Part shown: positions 1 to 7,910 of the stretch, in pieces
Layout: every line of letters begins with the position of its first letter
How positions within the stretch are numbered: the first letter of the stretch is position 1
Source: Streptomyces sp. WZ-12
GTDB lineage: Bacteria > Actinomycetota > Actinomycetes > Streptomycetales > Streptomycetaceae
Reading direction: 5' to 3'
DNA: 64,000 bases
Assembly: GCF_028898845.1 (NCBI RefSeq)
Contig: NZ_CP118574.1
Location: 3,410,001-3,474,000, forward strand
The notes under the pieces: generated by a model
Seen by the model: only the letters and a program-made list of their open reading frames with translations
What the model was told of the DNA's origin: nothing
Databases searched by the model: none
Made by a program: the position numbers and the translations under genes

Positions 1-487
1 CGCCGGCGAAGACCGCACGGTCGGCGGGCGCGCCATGAACCTGCCACATCGGGGTCGGGCGGCCGGCGGCGAGCACCTTGACGTGCGGCGGCCGGTCGAC
101 GCGCAGGTGCGGGCCGGGGTCGGGGCCGTCGATACCGGCATATCGGGAGCCGAGCCCCACACCCAATTCCTCGGCGACCAGCAGGAGTTCACCGGGTCCG
201 CCCAGCGGGCCGGGCCCGGAGCAGGCCACCGCGGTCGCCCGACCGCCGCTGCGGTCGTCGCCGGCGCAGGCCACGCCGGTGAAGAGCCAACCGACCGGCA
301 GCGGCCAGGGCATCCACACGGGCACCTGCGCCCGGTGCACGACGACGCCGAGCGCCTCGACGCTCGGCGGAACGACCGGCTGGAGTGGGTGCACGGTGCC
401 ATGGGCGGCACACTGCCAGGTATCGGAAAAGAGACCGGGCGCCCTTACCCGTCCTCCGCACTTCGGGCAACTGGGTTCGCCCCTCAT
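1..487 (-). CDS. DUF6758 family zinc-ribbon protein (3' end outside window)
   Basis: The reading frame begins at an ATG (487) and runs off the left edge, so only about 162 N-terminal residues are visible. The start MRGEPSCPKCGG carries a CxxC pair (C7, C10), followed by C26 and H29 in a WQCAAHG context, which suggests a small zinc ribbon. The next stretch, reading VHPLQPVVPPSVEALG, is typical of the conserved actinobacterial DUF6758 proteins of unknown function. An AGGAGG sequence lies about 15 bases upstream, and an in-frame TTG three codons upstream is an alternative start. The role is unknown. The family assignment rests on remembered sequence similarity. Confidence 0.75.
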   Translation of the reverse strand, partial: MRGEPSCPKCGGRVRAPGLFSDTWQCAAHGTVHPLQPVVPPSVEALGVVVHRAQVPVWMPWPLPVGWLFTGVACAGDDRSGGRATAVACSGPGPLGGPGELLLVAEELGVGLGSRYAGIDGPDPGPHLRVDRPPHVKVLAAGRPTPMWQVHGAPADRAVFAG

Positions 488-604
488 AAGGACCAACGGT
501 CCTCCTGAGCCGCCGCCCCGTCAAGGACGATCACTCGACCAGTGTGCCCCTCCTCACGTACCGCACCGCACACTTGGCCGGTTTCCGTGACGCGCGAATC
601 CCCA

Positions 605-709
605 CCCCCGGAAAACTAGTTGCAGATTGCATTCTTTAGACCATCTAACCTATCGTGTGTAATTAGCAACGATTTCGGTGAGCGTGGAGACAGGAAGGGG
701 AACCCCGGC
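605..709 (+). promoter_or_regulatory. A+T-rich promoter/leader of the MFS gene
   Basis: This stretch is strikingly A+T-rich compared with everything around it. It holds the arms gttgc (619-623) and gcaac (667-671), which are inverted relative to each other, and a closely spaced TTGCA/TTGCA pair (620-632). A purine-rich ribosome binding site (ggaagggg, 693-700) precedes the ATG at 710. This looks like a regulated promoter, but no regulator gene sits next to it, so operator identity is inference. Confidence 0.4.
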
Positions 710-1969
710 ATGCAGCAGAGCGGTCACGGCGGTGACACCCGCGATCCCTTGAAGGGGGGCGGCGGCGCCTCGCTCCTCCGGCAGCCCATGGCGGTCTGGG
801 CCACCGCGGGCGCCTCGGTCGTCGCCTTCATGGGCATCGGACTGGTGGACCCGATCCTCCCGTCCATCGCCAAGGGCCTGAACGCCTCGAACAGCCAGGT
901 CTCCCTCCTGTTCACCTCCTACTTCCTGATCACCGCGGTGGCGATGCTGGTCACCGGCTTCGTCTCCAGTCGCATCGGCGGCCGCAAGACGCTGCTCGCC
1001 GGGCTGGCCCTGGTGGTGCTCTTCGCCGCGCTGTCCGGCACCTCGTCCTCGGTCGGCGAACTGGTCGGCTTCCGCGCCGGTTGGGGCCTGGGCAACGCGC
1101 TCTTCGTCTCCACCGCGTTGGCGGTGATCGTGGGAGCCGCGGCCGGGGGCAGCGCGGCGGCGATCCTGCTCTACGAGTCCGCGCTCGGGCTCGGGATGGC
1201 CTGCGGCCCGCTGCTGGGCGCGGTGTTGGGCAACATGAGGTGGCGCTACCCCTTCTTCGGCACCGCGGCCCTGATGGCCATCGGGTTCCTCGCCATCACC
1301 GTCTTCCTCAAGGAGCAGCCCCGACCCGCCCGCAGGACCTCGCTGTTGGACCCCGTCCGGGCGCTCGGCCACGGCGGGTTGGCCTCGGCCGCGGTCTCCG
1401 CGTTCTTCTACAACTACGCGTTCTTCACCGTGCTGGCGTTCACCCCGTTCGTGCTGAACCTCTCGCCGTACAGGTCGGGTGGGGTGTTCTTCGCCTGGGG
1501 CGTGCTGCTGGCGCTGTTCTCGGTGGTGCTGGCGCCCCGGCTCCAGAGGCGTTTCGGCTCGCTGCGGGTGCTGGGCGGCTCACTGCTACTGCTCGCCGTC
1601 GACCTGGTCGTCCTCGGCTACGGCGACCACACCACCGCGGTGGTCTGCACCGTCCTCTCCGGCGCCTTCATCGGCCTGAACAACACCGTCTTCACCGAGT
1701 TGGCGCTCGGGGTCTCGGATGCGCCGCGGCCGGTGGCCAGCGCCGGGTACAACTTCGTGCGGTGGTTCGCGGCGGCGGCCGCGCCGTTCCTCGCCCCGAA
1801 GATCGCGGAGTGGACCGATCTCCATGTCCCGTTCGTGGTCGCGGCGTTGGCCGCGGCGATCGGCGCCGGCATCGTCGCGGTCCGCCGCCGGTCACTGACG
1901 CTGCGGACCGAGGAGCTCGCACCCCGGCACGCGACCGAGGACGGCGCCGCGGTCTTCGCCAACCAGTAG
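710..1969 (+). CDS. MFS transporter (drug/metabolite exporter type)
   Basis: This is a 419-residue hydrophobic protein with the pattern of a 12-helix major facilitator. The motif GIGLVDPILPSIA lies in helix 1, and a motif A-like segment (GFVSSRIGGRKTLL) follows helix 2. Such proteins use the proton gradient to export small molecules from the cytoplasm; the substrate cannot be read from the sequence. I chose the ATG at 710 because a ribosome binding site lies 10-17 bases upstream. A longer frame back to 620 would run through the A+T-rich promoter. The gene stands alone, and the next gene is convergent. Confidence 0.88.
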   Translation: MQQSGHGGDTRDPLKGGGGASLLRQPMAVWATAGASVVAFMGIGLVDPILPSIAKGLNASNSQVSLLFTSYFLITAVAMLVTGFVSSRIGGRKTLLAGLALVVLFAALSGTSSSVGELVGFRAGWGLGNALFVSTALAVIVGAAAGGSAAAILLYESALGLGMACGPLLGAVLGNMRWRYPFFGTAALMAIGFLAITVFLKEQPRPARRTSLLDPVRALGHGGLASAAVSAFFYNYAFFTVLAFTPFVLNLSPYRSGGVFFAWGVLLALFSVVLAPRLQRRFGSLRVLGGSLLLLAVDLVVLGYGDHTTAVVCTVLSGAFIGLNNTVFTELALGVSDAPRPVASAGYNFVRWFAAAAAPFLAPKIAEWTDLHVPFVVAALAAAIGAGIVAVRRRSLTLRTEELAPRHATEDGAAVFANQ

Positions 1970-2034
1970 GCAGGGGAAGGGAACTGACGCCCCGTCCGAC
2001 GCGCGGCAGGCGCGGTGGGCGGGGCCGGGCCCGT

Positions 2035-2637
2035 TCAGTCCAGGGCCACGCCCGCCCGCAGCGCATCGCGCAGATCGGTGCCCCGCTCCAGCCAACGGGC
2101 CTGCAGCGCCTCGGCGCCGTGCACCCGCTTCCAGGCGGCCTCGTTGGGCGTCATCGGCAGCAGCGGCAGGAACCGCACCGGGTCCAGCGCCGCGCCGTGC
2201 GGCCCCGTCTCGCCCAGCTCCAGGTCCTCGACGAGGCCACCGGCCGCGCCCACCAGCACCGAGGTGAACGGCGCCCCCGGCCACAGCGGCTCGCCCACGT
2301 CCAGCGACGCCCCGGGGGCCACGATCACGCCCTCGACCTGCGGCGACGCGGCGAGAACGGCGAGCGGGCGGAGGACCTTGTCGGTGTCCGCGCGACCGCC
2401 CCGCACCGAGAGCAGGAGTTCGGCCCGGGGGCCGCGGTGCGGATCGGCCAGGACCGCCGCAGGGTCGTTCATGGGGTGGGCGGACATCCCGAGCGTGGCG
2501 TAGCGGAGCACGTCGCCGTCGACGAAGCGGAGCACCTCGATGCGGTCGGTGCCGAGGAAGGTGATGGCGGCGCGCGCGTCCGGTTCGCCCAGCGCCGTGC
2601 GCAACCGGGCCTCGACCAACTCAAGAACGTCAGACAT
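2035..2637 (-). CDS. Suppressor-of-fused (SUFU) domain protein
   Basis: This 200-residue soluble protein starts MSDVLELVEARL. Its layout is that of bacterial SUFU-domain proteins: an N-terminal LGTDRIEVLRF segment, a central AELLLSVRGG strand and a C-terminal LPMTPNEAAWKRVHG motif. No enzymatic residues are evident. Bacterial SUFU proteins are often found as immunity or accessory proteins, but no toxin lies nearby and this looks like a stand-alone core gene. The ATG at 2637 is favoured over an upstream start because a TATGCT hexamer ends 6 bases before it and no ribosome binding site is present, which fits a leaderless mRNA. It converges with the MFS gene. Confidence 0.8.
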   Translation of the reverse strand: MSDVLELVEARLRTALGEPDARAAITFLGTDRIEVLRFVDGDVLRYATLGMSAHPMNDPAAVLADPHRGPRAELLLSVRGGRADTDKVLRPLAVLAASPQVEGVIVAPGASLDVGEPLWPGAPFTSVLVGAAGGLVEDLELGETGPHGAALDPVRFLPLLPMTPNEAAWKRVHGAEALQARWLERGTDLRDALRAGVALD

Positions 2638-3153
2638 GCGGCGAGCATAGGCGTCGGGCCCGGGGCCGGCCGCGCCGCCCAACGGCCGCCGGAGAGACCC
2701 CCGTCACATGCCGGGGAGCGGTTCGTTATGGAACGGGCAAAGGGGCGTCACAGCGCTTCGGGCGGCTGATAGCCTTGCCGTCTGGTCAGGGAAAGACGAA
2801 CGTCCCCCAACGGGGACCGGCCGGAGGAGGTGGGGCTGCGGTGGATCCGAGTCGACCGTGCAGTACCGATAGTTCTCCCGTCGTCCCGCTCGCCAGGCGA
2901 GCCTTCTGATCCGAGAGCTTCCGTACCCCGCCGCACAGCGGCGAAACGCTTGAAGTTCTTTTGCTCCGGACGCAGATGACGGAAGAGCGCCCTCGACTCT
3001 TACTTCCGTGTTGTCAGCGAACTGCCGTCGGTAGCACCGCACCGAGCGCCGCCCGCTTTGCGGACGTATGGCTGCTTGTCGCCGCGTACGTCCTCGTTCC
3101 GGGCCGCGTTGCGCCTGCGCTCGCCGCTGACGGCCGGCCCGAAGGAGCCTGCC
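2638..3153. other. Long intergenic/leader region between the SUFU gene and corA
   Basis: About 515 bases without a convincing gene. The left end holds the leaderless-type -10 of the SUFU gene. The rest must contain the corA promoter and leader. Several small hairpins can be seen: 2802-2817 (6-bp stem, 4-base loop), 2888-2902 (6-7 bp stem) and a weaker pairing around 2980-3005. I could not match the conserved core of the ykoK/M-box magnesium riboswitch. Short open frames on both strands here lack ribosome binding sites and look non-coding. Confidence 0.5.
2644..2649 (-). promoter_or_regulatory. -10 hexamer TATGCT of the SUFU gene (leaderless type)
   Basis: TATGCT is followed by 6 bases and then the ATG at 2637. 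With initiation 6-7 bases after the hexamer, the transcript would begin at the start codon. No -35 box is obvious. Confidence 0.5.
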
Positions 3154-4281
3154 ATGTCGATGATTCGCGACCTGCGCGCCGCCGTCCGTCCCGCCCGGCG
3201 CCGCGACGACTCCCCCTACCGCGGTGCCTCCGCCGCCGCGGCCTGCCCCAACAGCGCGGTCGTCGACTGCGGCATCTACCGCGACGGTCAGCGGGTCGCC
3301 GGACACCCCACCCCGGCTGAGGCGATCGCCGGCGTCCGCGACGACGGGGGCTTCGTCTGGATCGGCCTGCACGAGCCGACCGAGGCCGAATTCGCCGGCA
3401 TCGCCCGGGAGTTCGGGCTGCATCCGCTCGCCGTGGAGGACGCCGTCCACGCCCATCAGCGGCCCAAGCTGGAGCGCTACGACGACACCCTGTTCACCGT
3501 CTTCAAGACCGTGCACTACGTCGAGCACGCCGAGTTGACCTCCACCAGCGAGGTGGTGGAGACCGGCGAGGTGATGTGCTTCACCGGGCCGAACTTCATC
3601 GTCACCGTCCGGCACGGCGGCCAGGGCTCGCTGCGCGCGCTGCGGCACCGCCTCCAGGAGGACCCGGAGCGGCTCGCCAAGGGCCCGTCCGCGGTGTTGC
3701 ACGCCGTCGCCGACCAGGTCGTGGACGGCTACATGGCGGTGGCCGGCGCGGTGCAGGACGACATCGACGAGGTGGAGATCGACGTCTTCAGCTCGGGCAC
3801 CACCGGCAGGGGCAGCGGCGGCAAGGGGGCCGCGAAGGGCGGCGACGCCGGGCGGATCTACCAACTCAAGCGCGAGGTACTGGAGTTCAAGCGCGCGGTC
3901 TCCCCGCTACTGCGGCCGATGCAGCTGCTGAGCGAGCGGCCGATGCGGCTGGTGGACAGCGACATCCAGAAGTACTTCCGGGACGTCGCCGACCACCTGG
4001 CGCGGGTCAACGAGCAGGTGCTGTCCTTCGACGACCTGCTGAACTCCATTCTCCAGGCCAACCTCGCGCAGGCCGCCGTGGCGCAGAACGAGGACATGCG
4101 CAAGATCACCGCCTGGGCGGCGATCTTCGCCGTCCCGACGATGATCGCCGGCGTCTACGGCATGAACTTCAAGTACATGCCGGAGCTGGAGTGGAAGTAC
4201 GGCTACCCGACGGTGCTGCTGGTCACCGTCGGCATCTGCCTGGGCATCCACCGCGGCTTCAAGCGCAACGGCTGGCTGTAG
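3154..4281 (+). CDS. corA: Magnesium and cobalt transport protein CorA
   Basis: This 375-residue protein belongs to the CorA Mg2+ channel family. CorA forms a membrane pentamer that admits Mg2+ (also Co2+ and Ni2+) and is gated by intracellular Mg2+. The signature YGMNF is followed by the periplasmic loop MPELEWKYGYP between two C-terminal helices, and the N-terminal 300 residues form the acidic cytoplasmic funnel. A glycine-rich insert (near residues 214-233) interrupts the funnel. The ATG at 3154 has AAGGAG 8 bases upstream, so the longer frame from 3058 is not needed. It lies close to an MgtE_N/CBS gene and a DUF1003 gene, suggesting a Mg2+ neighbourhood. Confidence 0.93.
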   Translation: MSMIRDLRAAVRPARRRDDSPYRGASAAAACPNSAVVDCGIYRDGQRVAGHPTPAEAIAGVRDDGGFVWIGLHEPTEAEFAGIAREFGLHPLAVEDAVHAHQRPKLERYDDTLFTVFKTVHYVEHAELTSTSEVVETGEVMCFTGPNFIVTVRHGGQGSLRALRHRLQEDPERLAKGPSAVLHAVADQVVDGYMAVAGAVQDDIDEVEIDVFSSGTTGRGSGGKGAAKGGDAGRIYQLKREVLEFKRAVSPLLRPMQLLSERPMRLVDSDIQKYFRDVADHLARVNEQVLSFDDLLNSILQANLAQAAVAQNEDMRKITAWAAIFAVPTMIAGVYGMNFKYMPELEWKYGYPTVLLVTVGICLGIHRGFKRNGWL

Positions 4282-4312
4282 CGCCGGCGGGCTGCCCTTC
4301 CAGTCGGCCGAT

Positions 4313-4318
4313 TAGGCT
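4313..4318 (+). promoter_or_regulatory. -10 hexamer TAGGCT before the gene at 4326
   Basis: TAGGCT lies 7 bases before the ATG at 4326, and no ribosome binding site is present. This fits a leaderless transcript starting at the ATG, even though corA ends only 44 bases upstream. Confidence 0.5.
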
Positions 4319-4325
4319 ACGGACC

Positions 4326-4889
4326 ATGACGGAGACGGTGTCGCAGACCCTGCTGGATCAGGCCCTCATCGAGGAGGCCACCAAGAAGTCCGGCCTGGTC
4401 TGGGTGCGCGGGGCGAGCGGCCCGGCGCGGGCGCTGTGGCACGTCTGGCACGACGGGGCGGTCTGCCTGGTGGGCGCCGCCGAGGACGCCGGCCGGGAGC
4501 GCGTCGGGGCCGAGCAGCCGCTGGCCGGTCTCGGGCTCGCCGACGGCGGCACCGCGACGGTCACCGTGCGCAGCAAGGACAAGGGCGGCCGGCTCGTCGC
4601 CTGGCCGGCCGCGGTCCGCGAGCTGGCGCCCGACAGCGAGGAGTGGCGGGCCACCGTCGAGGAGTTGAAGGGCAAGCGGCTCAACGCCCCGGACTCCGAC
4701 ACGCTCGTTGCGCGTTGGGCCCGGGAGTGCCGGGTGCTGCGGCTGGTCCCGGCCGGCGAGGCGGTGCAGCGCCCGGGCCGGATGCCGGACGGCCCGCACG
4801 CCGAGCCGCCGCTGGCCTCGCCCGCGCTCACCCGCCGGCCGGTGCCGGCCGCGCTGCCGAAGCTGCTGCGCCGGGGCCGCAAGGGCTGA
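4326..4889 (+). CDS. Conserved hypothetical protein (possible split-barrel fold)
   Basis: This 187-residue soluble protein starts MTETVSQTLLDQALIEEATKK. The segment LVWVRGASGPARALWHVWHDG, followed by VCLVGA, resembles the first strands of FMN-binding split-barrel (pyridoxamine oxidase-like) proteins, but no flavin or heme site can be confirmed. The C-terminus is proline- and arginine-rich and probably disordered. The gene follows corA by 44 bases and seems to have its own promoter (TAGGCT, 7 bases before the ATG). I do not recognise a function. Confidence 0.75.
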   Translation: MTETVSQTLLDQALIEEATKKSGLVWVRGASGPARALWHVWHDGAVCLVGAAEDAGRERVGAEQPLAGLGLADGGTATVTVRSKDKGGRLVAWPAAVRELAPDSEEWRATVEELKGKRLNAPDSDTLVARWARECRVLRLVPAGEAVQRPGRMPDGPHAEPPLASPALTRRPVPAALPKLLRRGRKG

Positions 4890-4907
4890 CGGCCCGGCCG
4901 CGGCCGG

Positions 4908-5675
4908 TCAGTTGGCGCCGGCGATCTTCCGGCCGTAGTCGACGACCTGCTCCTTGTCGGGGGCCTTGAGGTCCACGCCCTTGCCCCAGTCGGAGAGCTT
5001 CAGCTCGCCCGCGCCGCCGGCGCGCTGGAGCCGCAGCGGGTAGGGGGTGCCCTCCAGGGAGACGTCGAGAGTGCCGCCGGAGCCGGCGCCGGCAGCCACC
5101 TGGACGGTGCGGTGCCCGTCCACCGTCCCGCGGTTGCCGGCCGTCAACTCGCCGTGCAGCCCGAGCAACCCGGCGAGCAGGGTGTCCTTGTCGGTGAAGC
5201 CGCTGAAGCGCTGGTGGACCGGGTCGGCGGCGGGCACCTTGACGTACTTGTCGCCCAGCTTGGCCGCGCTGCCGCCGCCCGCGCCGGCCTTCTCCCCGGC
5301 CCAGAAGGAGGCATCGGCCTTCAGGTAGAGCGCGTTGCCGACCCGCAGCAGTTGGAACGAGGCGGCCTGGGTGGCCACTTCACCCCGGGCGCCGTCCCCG
5401 GCCAGCCGCATGTCCAGGGTGTAGGTGCTGCCCTGGCTGACGACCTTTCCGGAGAGGTGGACGGTGTCGGCCTTGGCGGCGGCGGCCTTCGCCTTGGCCG
5501 CGATCTGCGCGGCGGGCAGCTTGCCGACCCCGTTGGTGCCGGCGTCCGGGTCCTCCGCGCAGCCGGCCACCGTCGCGGTCAGCGCCGCGCACGCCGCCGC
5601 CACCCGCGCGACCAGCCCGGGCCGTCGGGATCCGGCCGGCGGTCGGCGGGTGGTGTCCGGGGGGATGGCGCTCAC
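4908..5675 (-). CDS. LppX/LprAFG-like lipoprotein
   Basis: This 255-residue exported lipoprotein begins at a GTG (5675) with AGGAGG about 10 bases upstream. The N-terminus has a positively charged segment, a hydrophobic stretch and the lipobox VAGC. The mature part (KADTVHLSGKVVSQG, then ALYLKADASFW, then VDGHRTVQV) has the pattern of the LppX/LprA/F/G family. Those proteins form a hydrophobic-pocket beta sheet that carries lipid-like molecules at the outer face of the membrane. The substrate here is unknown. It converges with the hypothetical gene at 4326, leaving only 18 bases between the two stops. Confidence 0.8.
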   Translation of the reverse strand: MSAIPPDTTRRPPAGSRRPGLVARVAAACAALTATVAGCAEDPDAGTNGVGKLPAAQIAAKAKAAAAKADTVHLSGKVVSQGSTYTLDMRLAGDGARGEVATQAASFQLLRVGNALYLKADASFWAGEKAGAGGGSAAKLGDKYVKVPAADPVHQRFSGFTDKDTLLAGLLGLHGELTAGNRGTVDGHRTVQVAAGAGSGGTLDVSLEGTPYPLRLQRAGGAGELKLSDWGKGVDLKAPDKEQVVDYGRKIAGAN

Positions 5676-5891
5676 GTCGGCTCTGCCTCCTGATGCGGGT
5701 GACCTCGACAGCTCACGGCAGCGTACCCGGGGGGCGACGGCCCCCAGGCCCGCTTCCGGCCGGCCACCATACGGCCGTTCCCGCCGGGGCGCGGCCCACC
5801 CCGACGGGTTAGCCTGAACCCGAACCAAGGCGTTGTTTTCTGATCAACAGCGGAGCAATCAGGACGGAAAGGGAGAAGGGCGGCGCTCTCC

Positions 5892-7199
5892 ATGGCGGTG
5901 GTCACTCCCCGGATCTTCGTCTCCCACCTCTCCGGCGTGGCCGTGTTCGACCCCAACGGCGATCAGGTCGGCCGCCTGCGCGACCTGGTCGTACTGCTCC
6001 GGGTCGGCGACCGCCCACCGCGGCTGCTGGGGCTGGTCGTCGAGGTGGTCAGCCGGCGCCGGATCTTCGTGCCGATGACCCGGGTGACGGGCGTCGAGTC
6101 CGGCCAGATCGTCACCACCGGCGTGGTCAACATGCGCCGCTTCGAGCAGCGGGCCTCCGAGACGCTGGTCTTCGGCGAACTGCTGGACCGACGGGTGCGG
6201 ATGGTCGGGACCGACGAGGAGGTCACCGTGCTCGACATCGGCATCACCCAACTCCCGGCCCGCCGCGACTGGGAGATCGACAAGGTCTTCGTCCGGCGCG
6301 GCAAGGGCGGCCCACTGCGCCGCAAGGGCGAGGTGCTGACCGTCGAGTGGTCGGCGGTGACCGGCTTCTCCCTGGAGGAGCACGGGCAGGGCGCGGAGAG
6401 CCTGTTGGCCACCTTCGAGCAGCTTCGCCCCGCCGACCTGGCCGGCGTGCTGCACCACCTCTCCCCCAAGCGCCGCGGCGAGGTCGCCGCGGCGCTCGAC
6501 GACGACCGGCTGGCCGACGTCCTGGAGGAGCTCCCCGAGGTCGACCAGGTCGAGATCATCGGCAAACTGAAGGACGAGCGGGCCGCCGACGTCCTGGAGG
6601 CGATGGACCCGGACGACGCCGCCGACCTACTCTCCGAGCTGCCCGAGGAGGAGAAGGAGCGCCTGCTGACCCTGATGCGCCCGGAGGAGGCCGCGGACGT
6701 CCGGCGGCTGATGTCCTACGAGGAGCGCACCGCCGGCGGCCTGATGACCACCGAGCCGATCGTGCTGCGCCCGGACGCCACCGTCGCGGACGCGCTGGCC
6801 CGGGTGCGCGACCCGGACCTCTCCCCCGCGCTCGCCGCCCAGGTCTACGTCTGCCGGCCGCCGGACGAGACCCCCACCGGCAAGTACCTGGGCCTGGTCC
6901 ACTTCCAACGGCTGCTGCGCGACCCGCCGTTCACCCTCGTCAGCTTCATCGTGGACACCGACCTGCCGGCCCTGCGGCCGGACACCCCGCTGCCCGAGGT
7001 GACCAGCTACCTGGCCGCGTACAACATGGTCGCGGCGCCGGTGGTGGACGAGGGCGGGGCGCTGCTGGGCGCGGTCACCGTCGACGACGTGCTGGACCAC
7101 CTGCTGCCGGACGACTGGCGGGAGGCCGGGCTGCACGGCCGCCCGCAGGCCCACGGCGGCACCGTCCGGGCGCGCGGAGAGGGTGCCGATGGGCGCTGA
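5892..7199 (+). CDS. Soluble MgtE_N/CBS protein with PRC-barrel domain, no channel domain
   Basis: This 435-residue protein has three parts: an N-terminal PRC-barrel-like domain (about 1-90, VAVFDPNGDQVGRLRDLVV), an MgtE N-terminal helical repeat domain (about 170-285, with repeated LADVLEELPE and AADLLSELPE units) and a CBS pair (about 285-410). The five-helix Mg2+ channel domain of true MgtE is absent and the protein ends in a hydrophilic tail. In MgtE, these two domains sense Mg2+ and gate the pore. A regulatory role in Mg2+ homeostasis with the neighbouring corA or DUF1003 gene is therefore inferred. The start is supported by a purine-rich stretch upstream. Its stop overlaps the next gene. 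Confidence 0.88.
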   Translation: MAVVTPRIFVSHLSGVAVFDPNGDQVGRLRDLVVLLRVGDRPPRLLGLVVEVVSRRRIFVPMTRVTGVESGQIVTTGVVNMRRFEQRASETLVFGELLDRRVRMVGTDEEVTVLDIGITQLPARRDWEIDKVFVRRGKGGPLRRKGEVLTVEWSAVTGFSLEEHGQGAESLLATFEQLRPADLAGVLHHLSPKRRGEVAAALDDDRLADVLEELPEVDQVEIIGKLKDERAADVLEAMDPDDAADLLSELPEEEKERLLTLMRPEEAADVRRLMSYEERTAGGLMTTEPIVLRPDATVADALARVRDPDLSPALAAQVYVCRPPDETPTGKYLGLVHFQRLLRDPPFTLVSFIVDTDLPALRPDTPLPEVTSYLAAYNMVAAPVVDEGGALLGAVTVDDVLDHLLPDDWREAGLHGRPQAHGGTVRARGEGADGR

Positions 7200-7800
7200 G
7201 GACCGGGAGAACGCCAAGGAGCGGCGGCTGCACGGCGCCTCGGCGGTGCGCCGGGGCGGCGCCGGAGAGCGGCACCGGGGGCCGGAGCCCCGGCCGCGGG
7301 CGCGGCTGGACCAACCGCGGGTGCCGCGCCGCACCTTCTTCCCCGAGTACGACCCGGAGGCGTTCGGGCGGCTCTCCGAGAAGATCGCCCGCTTCCTGGG
7401 GACCGGCCGCTTCATCGTCTGGATGACGGTCACCATCATCCTGTGGATCGGCTGGAACGTCACCGTCCCCGGCAACCTGCGGTTCGACACCTACCCGTTC
7501 ATCTTCCTGACCCTGGCGCTCTCCCTCCAGGCGTCCTACGCGGCGCCGCTGATCCTGCTGGCGCAGAACCGCCAGGACAACCGCGACCGGATCACCCACG
7601 AACAGGACCGCAAGCAGAACGAGCGCTCCATCGCCGACACCGAGTACCTGACCCGGGAGATCGCGGCGCTGCGGCTGGGCCTCGGCGAGGTCGCCACCCG
7701 CGACTGGATGCGCTCCGAACTCGAAGAGCTGCTGCGGGAACTGGAGACGCGGCAGACCACCGACGGCGAGTTCCCGGAGCGTGCCGAACGCGACCGTTGA
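7189..7800 (+). CDS. DUF1003 membrane protein
   Basis: This protein of about 203 residues has a basic N-terminal region of about 60 residues and two close hydrophobic helices (FIVWMTVTIILWIGW and the segment around FIFLTLALSLQASYAAP). A conserved LLAQNRQDNRDR motif and a long C-terminal coiled-coil-like tail follow. This is the DUF1003 pattern. The family's function is not established, though members often occur beside Mg2+ genes. The ATG at 7189 has GGAGAGG just upstream; a GTG at 7183 is too close to it. The start lies inside the end of the MgtE_N gene (11-base overlap), so translational coupling is likely. Confidence 0.85.
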   Translation: MGAEDRENAKERRLHGASAVRRGGAGERHRGPEPRPRARLDQPRVPRRTFFPEYDPEAFGRLSEKIARFLGTGRFIVWMTVTIILWIGWNVTVPGNLRFDTYPFIFLTLALSLQASYAAPLILLAQNRQDNRDRITHEQDRKQNERSIADTEYLTREIAALRLGLGEVATRDWMRSELEELLRELETRQTTDGEFPERAERDR

Positions 7801-7898
7801 GGACCTTTTCCGGAGGCGCCCTCGACCGTCGTACCGCCCTCCCGTCTGGCGACCACCACCCCTTCGGGAGGCCCTTGGGGACGCCCTTCGTGCAGCCG

Positions 7899-7904
7899 TA
7901 CTAT
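7899..7904 (+). promoter_or_regulatory. -10 hexamer TACTAT of mrp (leaderless type)
   Basis: TACTAT is followed by 6 bases and the ATG at 7911. No ribosome binding site is visible, so the mrp transcript probably starts at its initiation codon. Confidence 0.5.
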
Positions 7905-7910
7905 CTGTGC

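Noticed and set aside
1081..2769. Long open frame on the plus strand across the MFS gene and the SUFU gene
   Set aside because: It is an antisense/out-of-frame shadow of two well-supported genes, very Arg/Gly-rich and without a ribosome binding site.
2700..3150. Magnesium riboswitch (M-box) in the corA leader
   Set aside because: The conserved core could not be found by eye; only generic hairpins are present.
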